Shown here piece by piece: positions 37,044 through 45,139 of a stretch of DNA of 45,531 bases. The notes under the pieces are model-generated. The model did not search any database. It saw only the letters and a list, made by a program, of their open reading frames with translations, and was not told the DNA's origin. The translations under genes and the position numbers were made by a program. Source of the stretch: Pseudomonadota bacterium (GTDB lineage Bacteria > Pseudomonadota > Alphaproteobacteria > UBA2136 > JAPKEQ01); assembly GCA_036141575.1 (NCBI GenBank), contig JAYZXF010000013.1:1-45531 (forward strand). The letters are read 5' to 3'. Within the stretch, counting starts at the first letter, position 1; every line of letters begins with the position of its first letter.

Positions 37044-38471
37044 ATGTCAAAATCACCTCTACCAGAATCTGAGGATATTAATATTTCTTCAAGCTTGATG
37101 ACAAGGCATTGCCTTGGTATTGCTGCGACGGGTGGTGGTAAGTCTAATTTCCTGAACCTGATCCTTAAGCAGCAGATGATGCGTGGTGGTGGGGCGATTC
37201 ATATTGATGGTAAATCTTCTAAAGAGGCAGCGCTTGAGTTTCTTAACCTTGCCCGCCAACATGATCGTTGGCAGGATGTTCGTATTATTAATATTGCAGA
37301 TCCAGATTTTTCTAATACATATAACCCGCTCCTTCGTGGTGACCAGGATGAGGTGACCAGCCGTATTATGGAGCTCATCGGAAATAAAGGTGATCCTTTC
37401 TTCCGTGGGCAGGCTGCGCGTGGTATGCGTGCGATTGCAGGTATTCTTAAGGTGATTGGTAAACCTTACAACTTTGGTGACTTAAACGTTTTGATGACAA
37501 ATGAAGTGGCGATGCGCCAACTTCTAGAAGATGCGCCAAAATCGACCAAAGAATACAGCGATTTCAAAATTTTCTTTGACCAGATGACGGAAATTGATCC
37601 GAAAACGGGTAAGCAAAAGCTTAATGCAAGCAAGCTTCAGCATACATTTGGTGACTTGTCGTCTCGCCTGCACAGTTACTATGTTGGTACGGCAGGTCGC
37701 GTGCTGAACTCGTACGCACCAGAGGTAGACCTTTATCAGGCCATTAAAGAGAACCTTTTGGTTTATGTAGCCCTGCCAATGCTCAATAAGCGTGAAGCCG
37801 CGATTGATTTTGCCAAGTTCTTTATTAGTGATTTGAAAACGGCTATTGGTCAGATTCAAAATGATAAGTATAAGCCGCACCCAACGTTCCTAACGTTGAT
37901 GGATGAGTTTTCATCTTACGCACAGCCGTCACTTGCCCCCGTGTTTGAGCAGGCCCGTTCAGCAAATGTATGTTTGTTCCCGTTCATTCAAACGTATTCA
38001 TCTCTTACAGATAAGGAGGCAGGTCTGAGTGATGACTTTGCCGCCAAAGTGTTTGGTAATACATGGAACAAAATTTCCTTCCTGCTTCAAGAGCCTGAAA
38101 GTTGTGAGATGATGTCTCGCGCGGCTGGTGAAATCCTTAAAGAGTCTGTTTCTGAGAGTTTTGGTGAAAGCCTTTCATTTGCTTCTGGTGAAGATGATGC
38201 CTCTGCACTGCGTACCGGTGGTCGTGGTAAGAGTTTTGGTAAATCGATTTCATACTCTTATAGCGCTGTTGTGCGACCAGAAGACTTTAGAAACTTGAAA
38301 GACGGTGAGGCGATTTACATTGGTAGGAACAGTGTTTATAAGCTGAAAGTGCCACTTGTTATGTTGGACAAAACCAACAAAACCCTTGACTTCCCACGCT
38401 TTAAGATGCCAAAAGTACAAGGACTATCTGTGGCAGAGCGCTACCAAACGCTCTCCGGATTTGAAATGTAA
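37044..38471 (+). CDS. Type IV secretion coupling ATPase (VirD4/TraD/DotL-like), without membrane anchor
   Basis: 475 residues. Walker A IAATGGGKSN at 26-35, HIDGKSSK near 53 (usual D-x-K in this place), TYNPLLRGD near 92, Walker B TLMDEFSSY at 284-292 (D287, E288), and IQTYSSLTDKEAG near 315 as the motif III region. These features place it with TraG/TraD/VirD4/DotL-type coupling proteins, which pick up substrates at a type IV secretion channel. Residue 1 starts only 25 residues before the P-loop, so there are no membrane helices in the chain. Ser/Gly-rich insert at 367-405. Normal family proteins are 550-780 residues. Confidence 0.88.
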   Translation: MSKSPLPESEDINISSSLMTRHCLGIAATGGGKSNFLNLILKQQMMRGGGAIHIDGKSSKEAALEFLNLARQHDRWQDVRIINIADPDFSNTYNPLLRGDQDEVTSRIMELIGNKGDPFFRGQAARGMRAIAGILKVIGKPYNFGDLNVLMTNEVAMRQLLEDAPKSTKEYSDFKIFFDQMTEIDPKTGKQKLNASKLQHTFGDLSSRLHSYYVGTAGRVLNSYAPEVDLYQAIKENLLVYVALPMLNKREAAIDFAKFFISDLKTAIGQIQNDKYKPHPTFLTLMDEFSSYAQPSLAPVFEQARSANVCLFPFIQTYSSLTDKEAGLSDDFAAKVFGNTWNKISFLLQEPESCEMMSRAAGEILKESVSESFGESLSFASGEDDASALRTGGRGKSFGKSISYSYSAVVRPEDFRNLKDGEAIYIGRNSVYKLKVPLVMLDKTNKTLDFPRFKMPKVQGLSVAERYQTLSGFEM

Positions 38472-38492
38472 AGTGAGTTAAGGGGATACTTT

Positions 38493-38777
38493 ATGACGGT
38501 CGAAAAGTTTGCATATCTATACGTGCACTACCTTCTGCCAGGTTTTAAGATCTTTGTATTTTTGCTTTTGGTTCTTTTAGTGCTGGCCTTTTGGGCGAAA
38601 GCTAAAGAAGGTAAGCTGATGGATCTGCCGAGCCAGATCTTTAACGGCACATTCTCATTCATATATAAAACCTGCTTGTACATATATCTCGCCATTGCTT
38701 TTGTGTTTGGCACGATTATGCGTATGTTTCGTATTATTATGGCGACGCTTCGTGACTTCTTTATGTCTCGTATTTAA
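38493..38777 (+). CDS. Small two-helix membrane protein downstream of the coupling ATPase
   Basis: 94 residues with hydrophobic segments at about 16-36 and 58-78. No family recognised. It is 22 bases after the ATPase gene and is followed by a terminator, so it closes the rightward TraF-like/membrane/ATPase/membrane unit. A part in the coupling complex is inferred from position. Confidence 0.72.
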   Translation: MTVEKFAYLYVHYLLPGFKIFVFLLLVLLVLAFWAKAKEGKLMDLPSQIFNGTFSFIYKTCLYIYLAIAFVFGTIMRMFRIIMATLRDFFMSRI

Positions 38778-38791
38778 GCCTCAAAAAATTC

Positions 38792-38817
38792 AAACCCCAC
38801 CAATGGTGGGGTTTTTT
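38792..38817. terminator. Bidirectional terminator
   Basis: AAACCCCACC and GGTGGGGTTT arms, loop AAT, T-run on both strands. Serves the rightward four-gene unit and the leftward 122-residue gene. Confidence 0.9.
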
Positions 38818-38824
38818 GTATCGA

Positions 38825-39193
38825 TTAAGCGCTGTGAGCCTGCAAGTGTTTATAGAAGGTTTCAATAAACTGTGTGATGGCGTCACGCGTGCTGCTGGAA
38901 ACACCAATCCAAAACAGGTAGCCAACTTGGCCATGGATGGTTGTGATTTCCTGCGGAAGGTTTTGAAGGATGTCCTCCTTACTTCCTGCAATCAGTTGAG
39001 TTTCATAAAGCCCTTCAAGGAAGGGGGTGAGGTATTCATCAAAAGGCTGGTCTTGTTGAATGAACTCATTAAACAGATTGATGCCTTTGGTGATGGAAGA
39101 TTCAAACTCAGATGTTTGAAAGTTTTGCAGGGCATTTACACCGTTAAGAAGGTGTTTGATGCTGTCGTGCGCAAGGGTGTTTTTCTCTGTCAT
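38825..39193 (-). CDS. Hypothetical helical protein
   Basis: 122 residues, acidic, soluble and predicted mostly helical (SITKGINLFNEFIQQDQPF, DAITQFIETFYKHLQAH). No family recognised. The opposite strand also has a long frame (38816-39220), but that one begins inside the terminator and has a Cys-rich, shadow-like composition. I favour the minus-strand frame. It could be a chaperone-like partner of the secretion locus, but nothing direct shows that. Confidence 0.6.
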   Translation of the reverse strand: MTEKNTLAHDSIKHLLNGVNALQNFQTSEFESSITKGINLFNEFIQQDQPFDEYLTPFLEGLYETQLIAGSKEDILQNLPQEITTIHGQVGYLFWIGVSSSTRDAITQFIETFYKHLQAHSA

Positions 39194-39336
39194 GGGAAAA
39201 CTCTAAAAAATGGAAAATAAGATGTAAATTAAGGTAAATATGCCTATGTACTAGGCAGGCCGTCAACATAAAAACATCACTTTTGTGTGTCTTGTGCAAC
39301 AGGGCAAGAAAATAACTATATTTAGTGATTGGGCAC

Positions 39337-39366
39337 TTGCGTTTACCTATATGATGTGTGTATTAT
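39337..39366 (+). promoter_or_regulatory. Candidate promoter upstream of the lipoprotein gene
   Basis: TTGCGT at 39337-39342 and TATTAT at 39361-39366 with an 18-base spacer. The -10 lies within an inverted repeat. Confidence 0.4.
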
Positions 39367-39374
39367 GCATCATA
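39350..39374. repeat. Inverted repeat overlapping the candidate promoter
   Basis: TATGATG, 11-base spacer, CATCATA. It spans the candidate -10 box and could be an operator for the secretion-like genes. Confidence 0.4.
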
Positions 39375-39433
39375 CAGAAGATGTAACAAGCCCAAGTTAT
39401 CTCTTCCTAAATGTTTGAGGAATAAGAAAAATA

Positions 39434-40423
39434 ATGAAAAACAAAAGTACTCTCAGTCTGTCATGTGTCGCAGTTGCGGCCCTGCTATCGGCGTGTGGAA
39501 ACTCTCAAAGAGGTCTTCCTAACGGCCCAACGCCAATGGGATATGGGGTAACTGGTCAAGCAAGCCCAGCTTACAGTCAACCTTATGTCGAGCCAGCCCA
39601 AGCTCCAGTACCAATGATGCCTCAGGCTTCCTCTCCTGTGCAGTATCAAACAATGGACCAGACAGCCCCTCTAGCTGAATTACAAGTACTTCGTGAGCGT
39701 CTTAAAAGAGCCGAACGTGCAATGCTTCGTCTTGATAAGCGCATGCAGCTCCTCGAACGCAATGAACTCTCTCGCATTTCTGGAATGGAAATGAATGGTG
39801 CAGGAACACAAGCTCCCTCAGGTATGTTTCAGCCAATGAGTTATTCTGAGACTAGCTCTCATGTATCCGGATCAGCGTCGCCATTGGGTATGAATTCTTT
39901 TCAACCGGTTGAACCCAATGCAATGCTGCAAAACGGACACAGGGGTTATGACGAACAACAAGGATTTTCAGGGGCAGCTCTTCGCCCTGTTGGATATAAC
40001 CTGCCAAACGATGGTATGGTAACATCAAGTTTGCAAGCAGCACCTGCCCAGGTGACTGGCCAGCAAACAGCAACTTTAGCGTCACGCACGCCCAGACTGC
40101 CCAGTCTAGCGGACGCAGATAACGGCTCTGATGAAGCGGATAAGTCTATCGCTGTATGGTCTATCGCTTATGAAGCCGGCAAAGTATGGCCAGAAAAAGC
40201 CCAGTTGACTCAGTCTCGTGATGTGATTGAAGCAATTCGTAACAGTGAACAGGTAACTGTTTATGCGCGCGGTGGTAAGCCAAACTCTCGTGAGTTTCGT
40301 GATCGTGTTCGTGCAGTGAGCAAATACCTAAGTAAAGTTTCGAACGTAGAATCTGTGCCGATTGCATCTATGCCAGCTGATCACCTTGGTGGTGATGTGG
40401 TTGAGATTATGGTAGTACGCTAG
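39434..40423 (+). CDS. Lipoprotein with coiled coil and a small C-terminal domain
   Basis: 329 residues. Lipobox LLSAC (Cys21), then a Pro/Gln/Met-rich flexible segment, a charged coiled coil (about 78-112, LRERLKRAERAMLRLDKRMQ), another low-complexity stretch, and a compact C-terminal domain (about 235-329) with VTVYARGGKPNSREFRDRV. The last domain faintly resembles an OmpA-like peptidoglycan-binding fold, which is uncertain. The layout suggests an outer-membrane lipoprotein reaching into the periplasm. No family recognised. Confidence 0.85.
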   Translation: MKNKSTLSLSCVAVAALLSACGNSQRGLPNGPTPMGYGVTGQASPAYSQPYVEPAQAPVPMMPQASSPVQYQTMDQTAPLAELQVLRERLKRAERAMLRLDKRMQLLERNELSRISGMEMNGAGTQAPSGMFQPMSYSETSSHVSGSASPLGMNSFQPVEPNAMLQNGHRGYDEQQGFSGAALRPVGYNLPNDGMVTSSLQAAPAQVTGQQTATLASRTPRLPSLADADNGSDEADKSIAVWSIAYEAGKVWPEKAQLTQSRDVIEAIRNSEQVTVYARGGKPNSREFRDRVRAVSKYLSKVSNVESVPIASMPADHLGGDVVEIMVVR

Positions 40424-40526
40424 TAAAAGCGTATTATTCTGCTGCCTAAATATAGTTCCTTTATTAGGCCTTAGGTTCCACAAAATATACTTTTAGGGGT
40501 TGAAATGTTCTCAACCTCACCTATTC

Positions 40527-40546
40527 TTTTATTTACGTAAATAAAA
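40527..40546. repeat. 20-base perfect palindrome
   Basis: TTTTATTTAC followed immediately by its reverse complement GTAAATAAAA, 82 bases before the next start codon. With no loop it is more likely a protein-binding site than a terminator. Confidence 0.65.
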
Positions 40547-40627
40547 AGGCGTTAAGCCTCTAGAACTGATTTTTGGCTTTTAATTGGCCAAACTGTAAAA
40601 CTGCAAACTTTGAAAGGACACGGTAAA

Positions 40628-41083
40628 ATGTCAAACAAGTCTCAAGCGTTTCAAGCGCGCCTTGAAAACCAAAAAACACAACTTGAACGTCACGGTAACA
40701 TGGCCGAGGTTGTGATTCGCACAACTCCAGAAGCAACAGATATTATTAATGCAGCTCGCCTTTGGGAGCATGTCATGATTCAAGCAGATCGTCGTACGCG
40801 TGGTTACGTAGCTAAGCAAAGCCGTGATGCCTTTGATGATACAAGAAAAGATTTTGATGAAGCTCTAGGCTTTATGATGGAAAAGCTGAAGGCTTGTGTT
40901 GAGCGTCATGAGATTGACCTGACAGGTAACAACTTTGTTTCTCGTATTGCGCAGCGCTATAAGCTTGCAGAGAAGAGAAAGCAAAAGCCAAAAGCTAAGC
41001 CTGCTGAAGCAGCGCCAGTGAAAGAAGAGAAGCCAGTAGAAGAAGCACCAGTTGCAGCTGCTGAAAGCTCTGACGGCTTTTAA
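40628..41083 (+). CDS. Hypothetical cytoplasmic protein with Ala/Pro/Glu tail
   Basis: 151 residues from the ATG at 40628, preceded by GAAAGGA; the frame is open from 40610. Helical, charged body (residues 1-110) and a Lys/Pro then Ala/Glu-rich tail, with no signal peptide or membrane segment. No family recognised. It is 22 bases before the next small membrane protein gene and probably shares its transcript. Confidence 0.78.
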   Translation: MSNKSQAFQARLENQKTQLERHGNMAEVVIRTTPEATDIINAARLWEHVMIQADRRTRGYVAKQSRDAFDDTRKDFDEALGFMMEKLKACVERHEIDLTGNNFVSRIAQRYKLAEKRKQKPKAKPAEAAPVKEEKPVEEAPVAAAESSDGF

Positions 41084-41105
41084 AGTTTGATAGGGGGGAA
41101 ATATA

Positions 41106-41411
41106 ATGGACTTTGCTAAGACCGCATTTCTTGTGTTCTCAATTCTTGGGATTGCGTGGTGGGTTGGTACAGTTATGAAAGCAGAAGGTGATGATAAGCT
41201 TCTTGAGGCTTGCCACCCTGTTGTGATTGTAACGGATAGCCTGATTAAGGTAACAACTGGCCTAACTGGTTTTACACCAAATTGGACGCTTGGGACAAAG
41301 CGCGTTCTTGAGGGTGGTTGCTACTACTTCTTTGAAACGTTCTTGTTTACATCTATTGATGAAACTGATGGAGACCTTCTTCCTACTGAAGGTGGTGTTC
41401 GAACCAAGTAA
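41106..41411 (+). CDS. Small membrane-anchored hypothetical protein
   Basis: 101 residues with one N-terminal hydrophobic helix (about 5-24) and a mostly periplasmic remainder containing two Cys (LEACHPV and GGCYYF) that could pair. GGGGGAAA ribosome site. No family recognised. It is the last gene before a strong terminator. The two Cys would make it a possible substrate of the CPFC protein encoded upstream. Confidence 0.75.
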   Translation: MDFAKTAFLVFSILGIAWWVGTVMKAEGDDKLLEACHPVVIVTDSLIKVTTGLTGFTPNWTLGTKRVLEGGCYYFFETFLFTSIDETDGDLLPTEGGVRTK

Positions 41412-41414
41412 CTC

Positions 41415-41441
41415 AAAAAACCCCGCATGAGCGGGGTTTTT
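41415..41441. terminator. Bidirectional terminator
   Basis: AAAAACCCCGC, loop ATGA, GCGGGGTTTTT. Ends the rightward 40628-41411 unit and the leftward pirin gene. Confidence 0.92.
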
Positions 41442-41453
41442 ATGCTTTTAACT

Positions 41454-42365
41454 TTACTCTGGTAGAGGAATAAACTCCTCACAATCATTGGGTACCTCTG
41501 GAAATTCCTTAGCCTTCCAGCGACGCTTAGCCTCTTCCATAAGCTCTTTATCTGAGGCGACAAAGTTCCACCAAATATGGCGAGGGCCATCCATGGCTGC
41601 ACCACCTAGGAGCATCATGTGAATATCTTGAGTTGCTTTAACAGTCACAACGTCTCCCGCTCTAAGTACCATCATTTGACCTTTTGGATAAAGAACACCC
41701 CCAATACTAATTTCACCCTTTAGAAGGTAAAGTGCACGCTCTTCGGTACCAGCATCAAGGCTGATAGATGTGCCTGTTCCCATTTTAAGTTCAACATATA
41801 GTGTGTCCCACTCCGTCTCTACGGGAGACTTAAGTCCGTGGAAGTTGCCAAGTACGACACGACCAGACACGCCATTTTCTTCAAAGGTTGGAAGGTCGTT
41901 TTTAGGGAAGTGTACAAAGCTAGGCGCTCCTTGCTCTGAGCTTTTTGGTTGGGCAATCCAGCTTTGAATGCCGTATAGGGAGGATGGTTGTTGCCTGATG
42001 TCTTGTCCTGTGCGCTCACTATGTACAATGCCGTTCCCTGCTGTCATAAGGTTCAAGTCACCAGCAGAAATGCGCATGTCTGTGCCAAGAGAATCTTTAT
42101 GGTCCATGGTTCCTTCAAATAAAAATGTAAGTGTTGAAAGCCCAATGTGTGGGTGGGGGCGCACGTCCACGCCTTGCCCTGTAATAAATTCACCTGGGCC
42201 CATTTGATCCCAAAAAATAAAAGGGCCAACCATGCGCTTATCTTTAAATGGGAGGGCGCGGTGGACTTCAAAATTACCAATATCGCCTGTACGAGGAAAA
42301 ATAGTCATTTCTACAGATCCTTCACATGGGGCAAGGTCTGCATCGGGGCAATTGAAATGGCTCAT
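41454..42365 (-). CDS. Pirin family protein
   Basis: 303-residue bicupin. N-terminal cupin has RPHPHIGLSTLTFLFEG near 68 and GIVHSERTG near 112, supplying the metal-binding His and Glu set. C-terminal cupin is degenerate as usual. Members act as quercetin dioxygenases or iron-dependent regulators; substrate unknown. It splits the secretion-like locus and is divergently placed relative to its neighbours, with no sign of being part of it. Confidence 0.94.
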   Translation of the reverse strand: MSHFNCPDADLAPCEGSVEMTIFPRTGDIGNFEVHRALPFKDKRMVGPFIFWDQMGPGEFITGQGVDVRPHPHIGLSTLTFLFEGTMDHKDSLGTDMRISAGDLNLMTAGNGIVHSERTGQDIRQQPSSLYGIQSWIAQPKSSEQGAPSFVHFPKNDLPTFEENGVSGRVVLGNFHGLKSPVETEWDTLYVELKMGTGTSISLDAGTEERALYLLKGEISIGGVLYPKGQMMVLRAGDVVTVKATQDIHMMLLGGAAMDGPRHIWWNFVASDKELMEEAKRRWKAKEFPEVPNDCEEFIPLPE

Positions 42366-42400
42366 GGATTTTTCTTTCTTAACCTCTTAAAGGGGGATGG

Positions 42401-43795
42401 TTAACCAAGTGTTTGGGTTGGTGGGGTGCTGTTCATTTCTTGAATAAGTATATCCACTTTTTGGCTTTTATCTTTAATCTGTTCAAGGTAGCTTACAGCA
42501 TCTTGTTTTACATCAATGATGCCTTTGTATGCTGGCAAGCTGTCAAGGGATTGTCTAAGTGTTGGGTATTGTGTAACCGGCAAGTTAAGAACAACACAGT
42601 TATCAAAGGCCATGTCATCTGCCGTGAGTTGAAATAGGCTGTCAGTTGATTTGGCATTGTTGAACTCTGTTTTGAGTAAGCCGAGCTGGTTTGTGAGCAT
42701 ATCAATAAAGTACGGCCAGCTTGCATGTGGTCGGTTATCAAGAGACCAGAGTCTGAAGTCACTGCGAATTGTTGGGTTGAGTGTTGTGGCATATTTTTTA
42801 ACAAGGGCGCACATGCGCACAATAAGGATGCCGTTCCCCATGTAAATACCAGCGCTATCTTCAGTGATGTCAGCTGGGTTTACATCAAGGTCTTCAATGA
42901 CTGTTTGGAAATATGCAGCAGCATTGGTTCTAAATAGGCTGACTTGCTCTTCTGTTGGGGCAAATGTGCTGTCATTACTCTCTGCTGATTTGAGTGAAAT
43001 TTGGTATGAGCGGTGCAAGCACTCATAAATATCGCGTGCGAGAGGGTCGCAATTGTTTGGAATGCTGCTTGGGTTGTCCCTGTATTTGACTGCTGTTGTT
43101 AGGGCGCGTCTGAGAGCTCTGTTTTTATCAGGATCGTGATGCAGCTTTCTGAAGCTTGGGAATGTTGTGAGGATAAAAGCTGAGAGCCCGCCATGTTCAT
43201 CGCAGCGTCTTGAGTAAGAGACGTCGTCCATTTTCCAAAAGCTTGTAATGGGGTGCATTTTACGCTTTTCTTCGTAGGCGTAAATAAGGGATAGGTCTTG
43301 GGCAAGGGCAGCAATACGGTGGTAAGGTGTACAGCCTTCAAGGGTGTTCATGGCTTGCCATTGCTTCATGGCGTGTTCAAATAAAGTTTCATTTGTGTTG
43401 CCGCTAATATCGTAAGGCCAGTGACGGTAGCCATTTAAAAAGCCAAGAAGTTCCGATTCAAGGGGGTGTCTTGTACTTGTTGGTGGTGGGCAGGCGATAA
43501 GCTCAGGGATGAACTTGCTGAGGGATACGCTGAAGTTAAAAGAGGTGCCACTGTCATCCGTTTTTGAGGCTTCAAATCCAGTCTTTTTAAATCGCTCAGC
43601 ATTAATAAACTTGATGCAAATCCATACAAAAACGAATCCTCCAAGGGTCGCGCCGCTTACAGACATGATACCGTTAAAGTACTCACCAATAGAGAGGCCG
43701 GGTTGGAAGATAAGGTAGTATGTGACACGTACAATGGTAAATACCATTAAAATCAGGCAGATAAGTAATGCGAGTCTGAACCTAGGATCATACAT
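42401..43795 (-). CDS. Membrane-anchored protein resembling a degenerate TraI_2/MobH HD domain
   Basis: 464 residues. Two N-terminal membrane helices (about 7-30 and 43-63), then a cytoplasmic helical domain. Its motifs run in the order of conjugation TraI_2 (MobH) HD domains: TLFEHAMKQW (H141), RIAALAQDLSLIYAYE (QD at 166-167 where HD is expected), DEHGGLSAFILTTFPSF (H201), VKYRDNPSS (RD at 239-240 where HH is expected) and DPLARDIYECLHRS (D250). The metal ligands are thus partly lost. Topology also resembles the coupling-complex proteins DotM/IcmP and TrbA. The alignment is by eye and needs a profile search. Confidence 0.6.
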   Translation of the reverse strand: MYDPRFRLALLICLILMVFTIVRVTYYLIFQPGLSIGEYFNGIMSVSGATLGGFVFVWICIKFINAERFKKTGFEASKTDDSGTSFNFSVSLSKFIPELIACPPPTSTRHPLESELLGFLNGYRHWPYDISGNTNETLFEHAMKQWQAMNTLEGCTPYHRIAALAQDLSLIYAYEEKRKMHPITSFWKMDDVSYSRRCDEHGGLSAFILTTFPSFRKLHHDPDKNRALRRALTTAVKYRDNPSSIPNNCDPLARDIYECLHRSYQISLKSAESNDSTFAPTEEQVSLFRTNAAAYFQTVIEDLDVNPADITEDSAGIYMGNGILIVRMCALVKKYATTLNPTIRSDFRLWSLDNRPHASWPYFIDMLTNQLGLLKTEFNNAKSTDSLFQLTADDMAFDNCVVLNLPVTQYPTLRQSLDSLPAYKGIIDVKQDAVSYLEQIKDKSQKVDILIQEMNSTPPTQTLG

Positions 43796-43936
43796 TGTTA
43801 ATTTACAACACTTTGTTTATTTTTTATGCTTTATATTATCACATTACCTTGGTAATCTAATGACAATTTATATGTAAAAGTCTACAGTAAAGACAATAAT
43901 AAAAAGCATTTTGCTACCAAAAAAGAAGGCAAAACG

Positions 43937-45139
43937 ATGAAAGTTGGTGTCATTCTTGCCGCAACAGTGGTTGCGTCGAGCTTACATGGGGTTGCAGCCC
44001 AAGCTGCCCCTGTTCCAGGTTATGTTCCTCCAGTAAACTACCAAAACGTCCCTGATTACGCGGATGACACACGTGGTGTGTTTGTTCCAACACATGGTCA
44101 GTACCGTTTAAAAACTGAGACGGAGCTATCACAATTTAACGCGCCAATGTACGAGCGCCCGTCTTATGTTGCTGGTATGGGATCTTCTGCAATGTCTGAA
44201 GATGCATACGAGCGTGAACTGAACCGTATCAGTGCAGGTCACCTTGCCCGTGAAGCAAACTTGGATATGGTTGCACGTAACCCAAACATGATTGAACCTG
44301 CTGCCGGCCCTGCGCCAACAATGGCAAATGGTGGTGCAATGTATCAAGTAAGCCAAAACACAATGGGTTCACCTATGTATGGCCAGCCTGCAATGCCAAC
44401 AATGGCTCCACAGCGCAACCCTTACAGCTACAACCCGCCTTCTGTAGCTCTAGATGTAACTGCTGGTGAAGAAATTGCTCGTGGTCAGGTTTACAAAAAC
44501 AGTGTTGATATGACAAATGCACTTGTTCGTCTCCGTGAAGATCGCATTACAATTCGTCGCGCGCTTCAGCGTATGATGGATCAGATTGGTGGTGGTGACT
44601 GGACAGTAGTTTGGGATCTTGCTGAGCAAAATGCAGGTCTACCAGAGATGGAAATCTCTATTTACTCTGAAGAGCCTTTTATGAGTGTTCTTAATGCCCT
44701 TCTTGCTCGTGTTCAGTCTCGTAGTGGCCAGCCGCTACGTGTTGTACGTTATGATAATACACAGCGCCTTGTGATTACGGATCAAGCTGGTGGTAGTAAC
44801 CTTGCTGGTAAGTCTTCTGCTGCTGGAATTGATGAAGATGAAGGTCTGGCTGTAACAGAACAAGTTCTTAAAGAGGCAATGGTTTCTCTACATTATGATG
44901 AGATTCCTCTTGTAGATGCTCTTGAAAATGTTGTGAGTCAAGCTGGACGTGGCCAGTGGCGCCTGCGTATGTACGCGGGGTTAGATCAGGTTCTTAAGCC
45001 TGCTCACATTGAAGAGCCTTTTGGTATTGCAATGGAGCGTCTTCTTAAGCTCTTTAACCTAAAATTTGAAGTATTCCCTGGCGGTAAGTTGATTGTTGTG
45101 ACGCATAACAACCGCTTTGGTTACGGGAGTGTGAAATAA
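43937..45139 (+). CDS. Periplasmic protein with two secretin-N/TcpQ-like domains
   Basis: 400 residues. Signal peptide cleaved near AQA (residue 23), a Pro/Met/Tyr-rich flexible region to about 165, then two similar domains at about 200-284 and 310-398. Shared pattern: I-x-[IL]-x-x-AL, Q-x-G-x-G-x-W, EEPF, and a terminal [RK]L[IV][IV]T[DH]. This looks like an internal duplication of the small secretin-N/STN-type domain found in type IVb pilus proteins (PilL, TcpQ) and secretins. It overlaps the following lipoprotein gene by one base (TAATG), so the two are translated together. Confidence 0.75.
   Translation: MKVGVILAATVVASSLHGVAAQAAPVPGYVPPVNYQNVPDYADDTRGVFVPTHGQYRLKTETELSQFNAPMYERPSYVAGMGSSAMSEDAYERELNRISAGHLAREANLDMVARNPNMIEPAAGPAPTMANGGAMYQVSQNTMGSPMYGQPAMPTMAPQRNPYSYNPPSVALDVTAGEEIARGQVYKNSVDMTNALVRLREDRITIRRALQRMMDQIGGGDWTVVWDLAEQNAGLPEMEISIYSEEPFMSVLNALLARVQSRSGQPLRVVRYDNTQRLVITDQAGGSNLAGKSSAAGIDEDEGLAVTEQVLKEAMVSLHYDEIPLVDALENVVSQAGRGQWRLRMYAGLDQVLKPAHIEEPFGIAMERLLKLFNLKFEVFPGGKLIVVTHNNRFGYGSVK

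Noticed and set aside
38816-39220. Plus-strand frame of 134 codons opposite the 122-residue gene
   Set aside because: It starts within the terminator hairpin, has no ribosome site, and its product is Cys-rich with no domain; the minus-strand frame looks more protein-like.
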